A program made the translations under genes and the position numbers. A model generated the notes under the pieces. That model had not been told where the DNA came from and did not search any database. It worked only from the letters and a program-made list of their open reading frames with translations. This document shows, one piece after another, positions 8,398 through 16,644 of a stretch of DNA of 58,891 bases (within the stretch, counting starts at the first letter, position 1; the number at the start of each line of letters is the position of its first letter). Origin of the DNA: Caldilinea sp. CFX5 (GTDB taxonomy: Bacteria > Chloroflexota > Anaerolineae > Caldilineales > Caldilineaceae); NCBI GenBank assembly GCA_021405325.1, contig QWII01000102.1:1-58891 (forward strand). The letters run 5' to 3'.

Positions 8398-9309
8398 ATG
8401 GGTGTCAATAGCAAGGGGTCGCTGGTGATGGCCCGCCCTGAACCGGTTCCCCACCGACAAGCGCGCCGCATGAAACCGGTCAAGTTCTATCTGCAGCGTT
8501 TTCTGCTCTATTGCATGATGGTTGGCTTGAGCATCATTTCCATGATTCCGCTCATCTGGCTGGTCTCCAGTTCACTCAAGACGCAGGGCGAAGTCTTTGC
8601 GTTTCCGCCGGTCTGGCTTCCTGACCCGATCCAGTGGGAAAATTATGCCATTGCCCTGCAGCGCGCCCCCTTGCTACGCTGGCTCTTTAACACGACCATG
8701 ATTTCGCTCCTGGCGATTGTCGGCACGATCTTGAGCAGCTCGATGGTCGCCTTTGGTTTTGCCCGGCTGCGCTTTCCGGGGCGCAACGTCCTCTTTATCC
8801 TGTTACTCAGCACCATGATGTTGCCCCAGGTGGTGACGCTGGTGCCGCGCTTTATTATGTTTCGCTATCTTGGCTGGCTGGACACCTATTTGCCCTTGGT
8901 CGTCCCCCTCTTTTTTGGCGGCGGCGCCTTTAATATCTTTCTCGTCCGCCAATTTTATCTCACCATCCCCACCGATTTTGATGAAGCGGCGCGCATTGAT
9001 GGCGCGTCAAACTGGCAGATCTGGTGGCTGATCCTGACGCCGCTGTCGGTGCCGGTGTTGACCGCCATCGGGATCTTCGCCTTTGTCTTTCACTGGAATG
9101 ATTTTCTCTCGCCCTTGATCTACCTCTTTACCGAACGGAACAAAACACTGGCGCTCGGTCTACGCGCCTTTATCAACCCGAACGATGCCTCCTGGCACAT
9201 CAGCATGGCGGCCTCCATGTTCCTGGTGATCCCGATCATGATCATTTTCTTTGTGGGGCAACGGTACTTTATTCGCGGCGTGGTGATGACAGGGATTCAG
9301 GGTCGGTGA
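8398..9309 (+). CDS. sugar ABC transporter permease 2 (MalG/UgpE type)
   Basis: A 303-residue permease with a polar N-terminus of about 30 residues, then six membrane segments. The EAA loop DEAARIDGASNWQIWWLILT lies near residue 194. The wording SSLKTQGEVFAFPPVWLP and the GxR-type C-terminus fit the MalG branch. It should form a heterodimer with the product of 7493. Several in-frame starts exist; ATG at 8398 overlaps the end region of the upstream gene closely, which suggests translational coupling. Confidence 0.9.
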   Translation: MGVNSKGSLVMARPEPVPHRQARRMKPVKFYLQRFLLYCMMVGLSIISMIPLIWLVSSSLKTQGEVFAFPPVWLPDPIQWENYAIALQRAPLLRWLFNTTMISLLAIVGTILSSSMVAFGFARLRFPGRNVLFILLLSTMMLPQVVTLVPRFIMFRYLGWLDTYLPLVVPLFFGGGAFNIFLVRQFYLTIPTDFDEAARIDGASNWQIWWLILTPLSVPVLTAIGIFAFVFHWNDFLSPLIYLFTERNKTLALGLRAFINPNDASWHISMAASMFLVIPIMIIFFVGQRYFIRGVVMTGIQGR

Positions 9310-9312
9310 GCA

Positions 9313-9431
9313 ACACAACAACGGATTCAGGAAGCAACGGATTATTCAGCGACAGATCGGACTATATACTTGACCGAATATGTTCTCCTGCCGTGCGACT
9401 AATCCGTTGCTTCCTGAATCCGTTGTTGTGT
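9313..9431. repeat. 32-bp hairpin between convergent genes (family B)
   Basis: The arms 9313-9344 and 9400-9431 are exact reverse complements, with a 55-base loop. It lies between the end of permease 2 (+) and the end of lutC (-), a place for a bidirectional terminator. Its arms share ACACAACAACGGATT with the element at 35552-35641 and, more loosely, with 38747-38895. Confidence 0.9.
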
Positions 9432-9444
9432 CTGTTAGCGTCTG

Positions 9445-10206
9445 TTACCCCATCTTGCCAAACAAAATGGCGTGGACAAACTTCGGCCCATGCACCCCCA
9501 GCGTCAAATTCATCTCAATGTCGGCGGATTTGCTGGGGCCGCTGATGAGGGCAACGTTGGCGCGCTGGCGGAGAAAATCGACGAGGGTCCCGGCGGTGCG
9601 TTGTTCTTGCAGCCAGCTTTCGACGGTGGGGTAGAGGTGTTCAAAGGGGATGAGCGCAATGTGGCGGAAGGGGAGTAGACTGGCCACCCGATTCGTTTCC
9701 GGCCCGGATATTACTAAAATCGAGCCGGTGGCGGCAAAAGCAGCTTCGACGCCGGTGATGCCATAGCGGATAAAGCGGATGGCGTCGCGGCTTTCGGCGC
9801 TGCGCAGATCGGTCGGCGTCACCACCTGAAAGCCCATGTCTTTGAGCGCGTCATCGGCGGCTGTCACCGGCAAGCTGTCGGGTGCCCAACTGAGGATGCG
9901 CTTCTCCTGCTGCGTCACCAGCCGTTGGCCTTTGCGCCCCTGTTCCTCTTCCTCTTGCCAGACCAGCAGCCGGCTGATCAACGCCATGCGCGCTTCGGCC
10001 ATCGACTCGACAATCTGGCAGGAACCATAGAGCTTGGTCAACTCGGCGCCAAAGCGTTGGGCCAGCGCCAGTTTGTCGCCGCCCGCCTCAGTGACGGTAA
10101 GGCGGGTGGCGGCGGTTAGCGGTTGGGTCTGTTGTGGTGGGAAACGCAGATCCGGGCGGGCCAAGGTCGTGCTGAGGCGATTCAAAATCTCATCGCGTGC
10201 AATCAT
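9445..10206 (-). CDS. lutC: lactate utilization protein C (LutC/YkgG family)
   Basis: A 253-residue LUD-domain protein. Family wording is clear in FIRYGITGVEAAFAATGSILV, SLLPFRHIALIPFEHLYPTVE and the C-terminal ISGPSKSADIEMNLTLGVHGP. Together with LutA and LutB it forms the iron-sulfur complex that oxidises L-lactate to pyruvate. Its start overlaps the stop of lutB by four bases (ATGA), which indicates coupled translation as the third gene of lutABC. Confidence 0.93.
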   Translation of the reverse strand: MIARDEILNRLSTTLARPDLRFPPQQTQPLTAATRLTVTEAGGDKLALAQRFGAELTKLYGSCQIVESMAEARMALISRLLVWQEEEEQGRKGQRLVTQQEKRILSWAPDSLPVTAADDALKDMGFQVVTPTDLRSAESRDAIRFIRYGITGVEAAFAATGSILVISGPETNRVASLLPFRHIALIPFEHLYPTVESWLQEQRTAGTLVDFLRQRANVALISGPSKSADIEMNLTLGVHGPKFVHAILFGKMG

Positions 10207-11684
10207 TCGGCGCTCCTTTTGGTGGCGACGGTTGGGATCTGCTCACCCTGGATCGAGCGACGGCGGCCCTGGCGTTCAGCCCAGAGTTCGCGAAAGCTTT
10301 TGCGGGCAAAGGGGGGGAAGTCGCGACTCTCTGTCCAGCCACTGAGTGGCGGCGGTATAAATTTGAGGTTGCCGCCGCTGAATCCGCTCATGACATGCGT
10401 TGTCAGGCTGGCCAACTTGCCGGCCTGTTCATAACGCGCCTGGCTCTGCATGGTCTGGATAAAACCCAACATGGCGGCGCGATCAAAGAGCGGACTCTGG
10501 CCGGCTTCCACCTGGTCATGGCGCAGATCGAGCAGCAGGCGCGGCAGGTCAATCTTGACCGGGCAAGCGTCGCGACAGGCGCCGCAGAGGCTGCTGGCAT
10601 GGGGCAATTTAGCAACATCGGTCACACCCATCGGCAAGAGGGAACTGACAACGGCGCCAATCGGCCCGCTGTAGGTGCTGCCATAGGCATGGCCGCCAAT
10701 CTCGCGGTAGACCGGGCAGACGTTCAGACAAGCGCCACAGCGAATACAGAGCAGCGCTTCGCCATAACCTGCCGCCAACATCTCACTCCGGCCATTATCG
10801 AGCAGAACGACATGAAATTCTTCCGGGCCATCGGCGTCGCCGGTTTTGCGTGGGCCGCTGGTCATGGAGAGATAGACCGAGACCTGTTGCCCGGTGCAAC
10901 TGCGACAGAGCGCCTGGTATTGTAGGAAGGCATCTTCGACCGTGGGGACAAGCTTTTCAATCCCCATGAGCGCCACATAGATGCGGGGCAGGGTCGAGGT
11001 GAGGCGACCATTACCCTCGTTGGTGACAATGCAGATCGTTCCGGTTTCGGCGATGGCAAAGTTACAGCCGCTCACGCCCATGTCGGCGGTGAGAAAGTCC
11101 TGGCGCAAGCGGGCGCGCGCCAGCCCACACATCACCTCCGGGTCGAGCGTCGGCGGCATGTCGAGTTTCTGCTGCATGATCGCGGCAATGTCTTCCACCC
11201 GGCGGTGGATGACCGGCGCCACAATGTGGCTGGGCGGCTCATCATTCAGTTGCGCAATGTATTCGCCCAGATCCGTCTCGACCGCGACGATGCCCGCTTT
11301 CGCCAGATGCTGATTGAGGTGAATTTCCTCGGTCGCCATCGACTTGGCCTTGACCACCTTCTTGACATTGGCGCCACGGGCAATTTCTAGGATGATGGCA
11401 TTCGCTTCCGCCGCGTCACGCGCCCAGTGAACACGGGCGCCGTTGGCCGTTAGATTGCGTTCTAATTCTTCTAACAACGCCGGCCAGTTGCGCAGCACAT
11501 CCTCTTTCATCTGCCGTACCTGGCTGCGGAGCGTTTCGCCATCCACGGCGCTCATGGCGCTGGCGCGTTGCAGGCTCATGCGCCCCGTCGCCCGGCTCAA
11601 GGCGCTCTTGAGGTGGCGATTATTGAGGGCGTCGTCCACCCGTTTCTGATAGGGAGCGTGTAGATCGATGACAGCAGTTGGCAT
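10203..11684 (-). CDS. lutB: lactate utilization iron-sulfur protein LutB
   Basis: A 493-residue protein with an N-terminal LUD domain (KAKSMATEEIHLN near 112-124, MGVSGCNFAIAETGT near 202-216) and two ferredoxin-type clusters: Cys313, 316, 319 and 323 in CIRCGACLNVCP, and Cys367, 370 and 374 in CGACRDACP. It carries electrons within the LutABC L-lactate dehydrogenase. Length matches the family. It starts five bases after the stop of lutA with an AAGAG site upstream. Confidence 0.95.
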   Translation of the reverse strand: MPTAVIDLHAPYQKRVDDALNNRHLKSALSRATGRMSLQRASAMSAVDGETLRSQVRQMKEDVLRNWPALLEELERNLTANGARVHWARDAAEANAIILEIARGANVKKVVKAKSMATEEIHLNQHLAKAGIVAVETDLGEYIAQLNDEPPSHIVAPVIHRRVEDIAAIMQQKLDMPPTLDPEVMCGLARARLRQDFLTADMGVSGCNFAIAETGTICIVTNEGNGRLTSTLPRIYVALMGIEKLVPTVEDAFLQYQALCRSCTGQQVSVYLSMTSGPRKTGDADGPEEFHVVLLDNGRSEMLAAGYGEALLCIRCGACLNVCPVYREIGGHAYGSTYSGPIGAVVSSLLPMGVTDVAKLPHASSLCGACRDACPVKIDLPRLLLDLRHDQVEAGQSPLFDRAAMLGFIQTMQSQARYEQAGKLASLTTHVMSGFSGGNLKFIPPPLSGWTESRDFPPFARKSFRELWAERQGRRRSIQGEQIPTVATKRSAE

Positions 11685-11688
11685 GGCT

Positions 11689-12543
11689 TTACTCTTTCAC
11701 ATCCTGCCAGCGACGGGGCGCTTGCGGGGATGGCGCTGGCGACGGGGCGCTTTCCCGGTCGGTGACATCGACTTGATTGTTCAGCACTTCGGCAATGTGA
11801 ACGGCGCGGCAGCGTTGGGCCTGGCGGCTGAGCAGACCGTTGATATGAGTCATGCAACTGACATCGCAGAGGGCGACAATGTCGGCGTCGGTTTCGGCCA
11901 GATTGCGCGTCTTGCGTTGGCCCATCGCTGTGCTGATGCCGGCATTTTTGACGGCAAAGAGGCCGCCAAAGCCGCAACACTCATCGACGCCGTTTAGTTC
12001 GACCAGTTCAGCGTCGGGGATGTGCGCCAGCAGTTGGCGCGGTTGTTGATCAATGCCCAGTTCGCGCAACAGGTGACAGCAGGCATGATAGGTCAGTTTC
12101 CCCTGAAAGCGCGAACCAATGTCGGTGACGCCTAACACATCGACAAGGAATTCGGTCAACTCGAAGGTGACGGTTGCCAGTGACCGGGCGCGGTTATAAT
12201 AGGGTGAATTGGGCTGGTCTTCAAACAACACCGCATAGCAATGGCTGGTCATGGCGGTGCAACTGCCGCTGGGGGCGATAATGGCATCGACCTGACCGGT
12301 GCGCACCAACGGATCGAAGATGTCGAGAAAACGCACGGCCAGTTGCCGCGCTTCGTCGCGATAGCCGGCATTAAAGGCCGGTTGACCGCAACAGGTCTGC
12401 GCCGACGGAAAAACAACCTCCAGCCCCAGCCGCTCCAACAATTCCACCGTGGCCATGCCGACGGCCGGGTAGATCATGTCGACCATACAGGTGACAAAGA
12501 GGGCAACGCGCCGTGGGGGTGTGGCAAACTGTTTTTTCTGCAT
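11689..12543 (-). CDS. lutA: lactate utilization protein A (CCG-domain)
   Basis: About 284 residues with two cysteine-rich CCG domains: CMVDMIYPAVG with CCGQPAFNAGY, then YHACCHLLREL with CCGFGGLFAVK. These bind an iron-sulfur cluster and transfer electrons, as in heterodisulfide reductase subunit B and GlcF. It is the first gene of lutABC. The C-terminus has an extra Pro/Ser-rich tail (APSPAPSPQAPRRW), making it longer than the usual 240 residues. I prefer the ATG at 12541-12543; a TTG two codons upstream (12549) is possible. Confidence 0.93.
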   Translation of the reverse strand: MQKKQFATPPRRVALFVTCMVDMIYPAVGMATVELLERLGLEVVFPSAQTCCGQPAFNAGYRDEARQLAVRFLDIFDPLVRTGQVDAIIAPSGSCTAMTSHCYAVLFEDQPNSPYYNRARSLATVTFELTEFLVDVLGVTDIGSRFQGKLTYHACCHLLRELGIDQQPRQLLAHIPDAELVELNGVDECCGFGGLFAVKNAGISTAMGQRKTRNLAETDADIVALCDVSCMTHINGLLSRQAQRCRAVHIAEVLNNQVDVTDRESAPSPAPSPQAPRRWQDVKE

Positions 12544-12729
12544 ACCCAAGTTGCATCATATTTCTAGCGTAGACAATTCACGTATGGCACACTTACGCAT
12601 ACGACAAATTTACAGATACAATATGTGCGCTATTATCGCATGGTTTGCCGGCTTCGTCCAGCTAAGACAGTCATAAAACCAAGGGCGTGCGTTGCAGGTC
12701 CACAGTTGGCTCATCGGCGGGAAGTATGA

Positions 12730-12762
12730 ACACCTGTCAGGTTTTCAAAACCTGACAGGTGT
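12730..12762. repeat. perfect 16-bp hairpin with a one-base loop
   Basis: ACACCTGTCAGGTTTT (12730-12745) is followed by a single C and then its exact reverse complement (12747-12762). It lies in the divergent lutA/ssb gap and has no T-run on either side, so it is more like a mobile palindromic repeat than a terminator. Confidence 0.9.
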
Positions 12763-12836
12763 GGCGAGTCGGAACCGCACCCATTCTGGACATGGGCGCC
12801 AAATTTTTACGAACAAATGTTCGACGTGCCGGCTAA

Positions 12837-12865
12837 TTGACAGATGCCGCAATTCACAGTACAAT
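12837..12865 (+). promoter_or_regulatory. sigma-70 promoter of ssb
   Basis: TTGACA (12837-12842), a spacer of exactly 17 bp, then TACAAT (12860-12865). Transcription should start near 12872, giving a leader of about 50 bases before the ATG at 12922. Confidence 0.85.
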
Positions 12866-12921
12866 AAAGCAACTTTGCACCAACGGGACGCGAACAGAGC
12901 AGGAAGCGAGAGGAGAACTTT

Positions 12922-13338
12922 ATGTACCAGCAGATTATTTTGATTGGTAATCTGGGGAATGATCCGGAGATGCGGTACACCCCTAGCGGTGTAGCCGTCG
13001 CCAGTTTTAGCCTGGCGGTCAATCGCAGTTGGACGGGGCAGGATGGGCAGCGGCAGGATAAAACAACCTGGTTTCGTGTCTCGGTTTGGAATAAACAAGC
13101 CGAAACGGTAACGCAATATCTCTCCAAAGGCCGCCAGGTGATGGTGATTGGGGAGGTAGAGGAAGCACGGGTCTTCACCGACCGCGACGGCAATCCACGC
13201 GCATCCTTGGAAGTGAAGGCGCAAAGTGTTCGTTTCCTCGGCCAACGGGGCGATGGCGCGATGGGCGGCCCTGTTAGTCATTCCGCACCGGCGCCCGCGG
13301 GCGCCGCCGAAGTCCATGATGAAGATATTCCCTTCTAA
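12922..13338 (+). CDS. ssb: single-stranded DNA-binding protein
   Basis: A 138-residue SSB. The OB-fold starts at once with YQQIILIGNLGNDPEMRYTP and continues through FRVSVWNKQAETVTQYLSKG. A short flexible linker rich in Ala, Pro and Gly leads to the acidic tail DEDIPF, the conserved tip that recruits replication and repair proteins. Usual SSB length is 130-180, so the linker is short. AGGAGAA lies upstream of the ATG. The gene stands alone with its own promoter and terminator. Confidence 0.96.
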   Translation: MYQQIILIGNLGNDPEMRYTPSGVAVASFSLAVNRSWTGQDGQRQDKTTWFRVSVWNKQAETVTQYLSKGRQVMVIGEVEEARVFTDRDGNPRASLEVKAQSVRFLGQRGDGAMGGPVSHSAPAPAGAAEVHDEDIPF

Positions 13339-13462
13339 TCGGGCCGATGGCCAGCCTGATTGGCGTGGCAAGCATTCCTGTTTCGTGTTCAACTCCTTGC
13401 GTAAAACTACCGTATCGGTGCATTGTGTTGCCGATACTTCGCCAACTGATCATTGACCTCCT

Positions 13463-13494
13463 GTGCGTCGTAGCTTGCTACGACGCACTTTTTT
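13463..13494 (+). terminator. intrinsic terminator after ssb
   Basis: GTGCGTCGTAG pairs with CTACGACGCAC around a four-base loop (13463-13488), followed by a T-rich tract TTTTTTC. This is the clearest rho-independent terminator in the window. Confidence 0.9.
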
Positions 13495-13509
13495 CTTCTT
13501 TCCCTATTA

Positions 13510-13601
13510 GTAACTGCTCAGGTGCGTGGCACTGGTCAGGAGTAGCTTGTTTATCCGACCATTGTTTGACCAGTGCCGCGCACCTGAGGCTGAGTAGTTA
13601 C
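13510..13601. repeat. long imperfect hairpin downstream of ssb
   Basis: The left arm 13510-13538 and right arm 13567-13601 pair over GTAACT, CTCAGGTGCG and GGCACTGGTCA blocks, with a short bulge in the right arm. The rest of the 442-base gap 13339-13780 contains the ssb terminator, and a TACAAT at 13693-13698 that may be a -10 element for the lipoprotein gene but lacks a good -35. Confidence 0.75.
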
Positions 13602-13780
13602 CCCTATTATAAATTTACAAGTGAATGGCAATGTGCCGGCTTGGCCCAAAGAATTCCGCTAAAGCGCTGATGCACATACCAAGATTTACATGTACAATAG
13701 GCTTCAACGAACCTTAAGTTTTGAAACGAACCGTTAATTCATGAATCACGACTTTCCACCTAATGGGAGCAGCTACCTTT

Positions 13781-14374
13781 ATGTTAAACTACAATGTAAA
13801 CTTATTGTTTCGTAAATTTTTTTTGATAATTGCCCTATTTGTACTATCATGGGCTGTGCTATCCTGCAAGTCAGCGCCTGCCTTTGAAGATGTTTACCAT
13901 GTGGTGGCGGCCGCTACGTTGAAACCGGGCGTTGCCATTCCGCCACCCCAGCAGGAATTGCTCTTGACGGTTACCGGTAAGATTAAGAATGTCAACCATG
14001 AGGATGCGATCCAGATGGATCGCACGACCATTGAAGCCGTTGGTTTGGTTGAATACACGGTAACCGATCCATTTGAACAGCGCCCGATTCGTTACCGTGG
14101 CGTCCTGATGCGGGATCTATTGAATCTCTGGCAGGTCGCCGATGATGCGACCATTGCGCAACTAACAGCGCTAAACGATTATAAGATCGATATCCCTCTC
14201 GACGAATTCCGACAATATCCCATTCTATTCGCCTTACAAGCTGATGGTGTTTACATGGAACCCGATTACCGTGGTCCTGCAATGATTGTCTACCCCGTTG
14301 ACCAATACCAATTTGAACCGCTGGCCGTCCAACGCAAGTGGATCTGGCAGATCAAGGCGATCAACATTCAATAG
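13781..14374 (+). CDS. lipoprotein with a molybdopterin-binding-like (SUOX) fold
   Basis: About 197 residues. A hydrophobic N-terminal stretch ends in a lipobox (VLSC), so it should be anchored outside the membrane. The body resembles the oxidoreductase molybdopterin-binding fold: LLLTVTGKIKN, then IRYRGVLMRDLLNL, YKIDIPLDEFRQYPILFAL, YRGPAMIVYPVD and the closing RKWIWQIKAINI. The only cysteine is the lipid-anchored one, so the Cys ligand for the molybdenum centre is missing; this argues for a binding or sensing role. It lies 13 bases before a hybrid histidine kinase. I chose ATG 13781 over 13763 because GGGAGC lies between them. Confidence 0.7.
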   Translation: MLNYNVNLLFRKFFLIIALFVLSWAVLSCKSAPAFEDVYHVVAAATLKPGVAIPPPQQELLLTVTGKIKNVNHEDAIQMDRTTIEAVGLVEYTVTDPFEQRPIRYRGVLMRDLLNLWQVADDATIAQLTALNDYKIDIPLDEFRQYPILFALQADGVYMEPDYRGPAMIVYPVDQYQFEPLAVQRKWIWQIKAINIQ

Positions 14375-14387
14375 ACAATGGTGCTTG

Positions 14388-16604
14388 GTGAAGAAATTTA
14401 ATGCGTTTCTCGAATCATTCCTCCTGCGCCAGAATGCCGTTGCAGTGCCGCGTGTGCTGCTGCTTATTATCCCCATGGTCATTTTGTTGCTGACCATGTT
14501 AGGGGTGGCGCTACAACTCAATCGCCAATTTGCCGATCAACAGCAGATCGCGCTCTATCGCTTTAGCCACGGGGTTGTGCGCCATACAGCACAGTTGCAA
14601 CGGGAACATCTCCGCCTGCAAGCGCTTTTGATGAGCAGCACCGAATACTTTGTGCGTGCTGAACTGCAGGCGCAGCGGGATTTGGTCTGGAGTCGTATCC
14701 GCATTTTAGAGAATCCACGGCATCTGGAGGATACGAGCCAAGACACAAAAGCGTTGCTGTTGGCGTATCGGCGGCAGTGGGAAGCGTTACAACCTGCTTT
14801 GGCGCAGTGGTTAGCGGACGCGCCACCGCAAGCGCAACCGGCGGAACTCATCGCCAACATGGAAGACGCTGAAAAGTTGCTCAATGAAATGGTGTCAGTC
14901 GGCCATCATGGCTTTGAGGATCAGCTTTTGGCGTGGGCTGACTCTGCCCAACAACTCAATGGCCTCTTAACCAGCGCCAGTATCACAGTCATGTTGATGA
15001 TTGTGCTGACTACCTATGTGATCTATCAATTCTTCCGCGTGCAAGTACGCATTGCCGAAGGATTACGCCATAGCGAACAGCGGTTGCGCACGATTTTGGA
15101 TACAATCCCTGATGCGGTTTTCCGTTTGACCCAAGACTACGTCTTCACCGATATAAAGCCGCCCAAGAATTTTGTCATCCCCTTTGCCGCCGAGAAACTC
15201 ATTGGCAAGCATATTGCTGAAATCTTCCCGGCGAACACCGTGAAGTCCATTGTCGCGCCGATCCAAAATGCGCTGGCGACCAGCCAGGAACAACTGACTG
15301 AGCATCAATTCTATGATGAAACCAGTAAAAGTTTTCGTAGCTTTGAAGCGCGCATTCTCCCGACCGGCAGTGCGGAAGTGCAGGTGATCTTACGCGATAT
15401 AACCGTTGATAAACAGCAGGAAGAGGCGACGCGCCAGGCGCAGAAATTGGAAAGCTTGGGGATTCTCGCCGGCGGCATTGCCCATGATTTTAATAATTTA
15501 CTCACCGGCATTTTGGGCCAAGCCTCGCTGGCGAAACAAAAACTGGCGCGTAGTTTACCGGCGTCCGATAACATCGACAAAGCGATCTTATCCGCTGAAC
15601 GGGCCGCCGATCTGACCCGGCAATTGCTGGCTTACGCCGGCAAAGGGAAATTCCAAATTACGCAGCTTGACCTGAATCAATTGATTCGCGATACCACTTC
15701 GCTCATGCAGGTGGCGCTACCCAGCCAGGCGCAACTTCATCTGGCATTGGACGAACAACTCCCCTTGATCGAGGCCGATCGCGGACAGCTTCAACAAATT
15801 GTGATGAACCTTTTTATCAACGGTGTAGAAGCATTAGGGGAAAAAGGGGGCGCCATCCACATTGTCACCCATTACCGACAGATCACCACGGCTGATATTC
15901 ATCAAAGTTATGTCATCGGCGCCGTGACGCCTGGCCCCTATGTTGTGCTACAAATCACCGACAGCGGCATCGGCATGGAGCAGAGCGTCCTCAGCCGTAT
16001 CTTTGACCCCTTTTTCAGCACCAAACCCAAAGGACACGGCCTGGGGCTATCGGCTACGCTGGGCATTATTCGCACCCATCAGGGCGCCTTACAAGTCCAG
16101 AGCCAGCCCGGTCATGGTACGAACTTTACCATTTTTCTCCCTGCTTTGCCACCACAACAAGTCGAACTGGCAGCAATTGCTGCCATCCCCTTGCCCCCGC
16201 AAGAAGAGCGCCCACTCGTCTTGGTGATCGATGATGAAGAAACGCTGCGCGAGGTCGCCCACGACGTACTGGCCGAAGATCACTTCAAGGTTGTTACGGC
16301 TGCCAGTGGCCCCGAAGGCATCGAACAATTTCGCCGTTTGCAAAAACAGGTGGGTGTTGTCTTGTTGGATATGAAGATGCCGGGGATGAATGGCAAGCAG
16401 ACCTATCAAGTTCTACGCCAGATCGAGCCGGCGGTGAAAGTGGTCTTTACGTCGGGTTACAGTGAAACGGAAGTCAATACCCAACTCGATAACGGATTGG
16501 CCGTCCCTTTTCTCGCCAAGCCCTATACGGCTGAATCGCTGGTGCAGCATGTCCGGCAGATGTTGGATAGTCGTGAGTCCACAGTCCTGAGTCCACAGTC
16601 CTGA
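14388..16604 (+). CDS. membrane hybrid histidine kinase with PAS and receiver domains
   Basis: About 738 residues. In order: membrane segment 1 (about 20-44), an extracytoplasmic helical region (45-195), membrane segment 2 (196-217), a PAS domain (228-345), the phospho-acceptor region ILAGGIAHDFNNLLTG with His366, an ATPase domain (DSGIGM 525-530, FDPFFST 539-545, GHGLGLS 549-555), and a C-terminal receiver with Asp661 in VVLLDMKMPG. The upstream lipoprotein may sit on the outer domain and supply the signal. The GTG at 14388 is my best start; longer starts would overlap the lipoprotein gene with low-complexity sequence. The last 12 residues are encoded by an intergenic hairpin. Confidence 0.88.
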   Translation: MKKFNAFLESFLLRQNAVAVPRVLLLIIPMVILLLTMLGVALQLNRQFADQQQIALYRFSHGVVRHTAQLQREHLRLQALLMSSTEYFVRAELQAQRDLVWSRIRILENPRHLEDTSQDTKALLLAYRRQWEALQPALAQWLADAPPQAQPAELIANMEDAEKLLNEMVSVGHHGFEDQLLAWADSAQQLNGLLTSASITVMLMIVLTTYVIYQFFRVQVRIAEGLRHSEQRLRTILDTIPDAVFRLTQDYVFTDIKPPKNFVIPFAAEKLIGKHIAEIFPANTVKSIVAPIQNALATSQEQLTEHQFYDETSKSFRSFEARILPTGSAEVQVILRDITVDKQQEEATRQAQKLESLGILAGGIAHDFNNLLTGILGQASLAKQKLARSLPASDNIDKAILSAERAADLTRQLLAYAGKGKFQITQLDLNQLIRDTTSLMQVALPSQAQLHLALDEQLPLIEADRGQLQQIVMNLFINGVEALGEKGGAIHIVTHYRQITTADIHQSYVIGAVTPGPYVVLQITDSGIGMEQSVLSRIFDPFFSTKPKGHGLGLSATLGIIRTHQGALQVQSQPGHGTNFTIFLPALPPQQVELAAIAAIPLPPQEERPLVLVIDDEETLREVAHDVLAEDHFKVVTAASGPEGIEQFRRLQKQVGVVLLDMKMPGMNGKQTYQVLRQIEPAVKVVFTSGYSETEVNTQLDNGLAVPFLAKPYTAESLVQHVRQMLDSRESTVLSPQS

Positions 16605-16633
16605 GTCAAGACTACAGACTTAGGACTGTGGAC
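16577..16633. repeat. hairpin at the end of the kinase gene
   Basis: GTCCACAGTCCTGAGTC is present twice with a 14-base step (16577-16593 and 16591-16607) and pairs with 16617-16633. The kinase stop codon (16602-16604) is inside the second copy. It lies between convergent genes, so it may terminate both. Confidence 0.85.
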
Positions 16634-16644
16634 TACGAACAAAC

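Larger units (their letters stand above)
12544..12921. other. divergent intergenic region between lutA and ssb
   Basis: About 378 bases. It contains a 16-bp perfect hairpin (12730-12762) and the ssb promoter (12837-12865), both listed separately. TACAAT at 12617-12622 has no convincing -35 partner. I found no clear lutABC promoter or regulator site on the minus strand. Confidence 0.5.

Noticed and set aside
10197..10925. Plus-strand frame opposite lutB
   Set aside because: Shadow of LutB, whose cysteine clusters make the minus strand certain.
12605..12625. Promoter TTTACA/TACAAT upstream of ssb
   Set aside because: The hexamers overlap too closely, and a perfect promoter lies nearer to ssb.
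12745..13392. Minus-strand frame opposite ssb
   Set aside because: It covers the ssb promoter and gene on the other strand; no homology.
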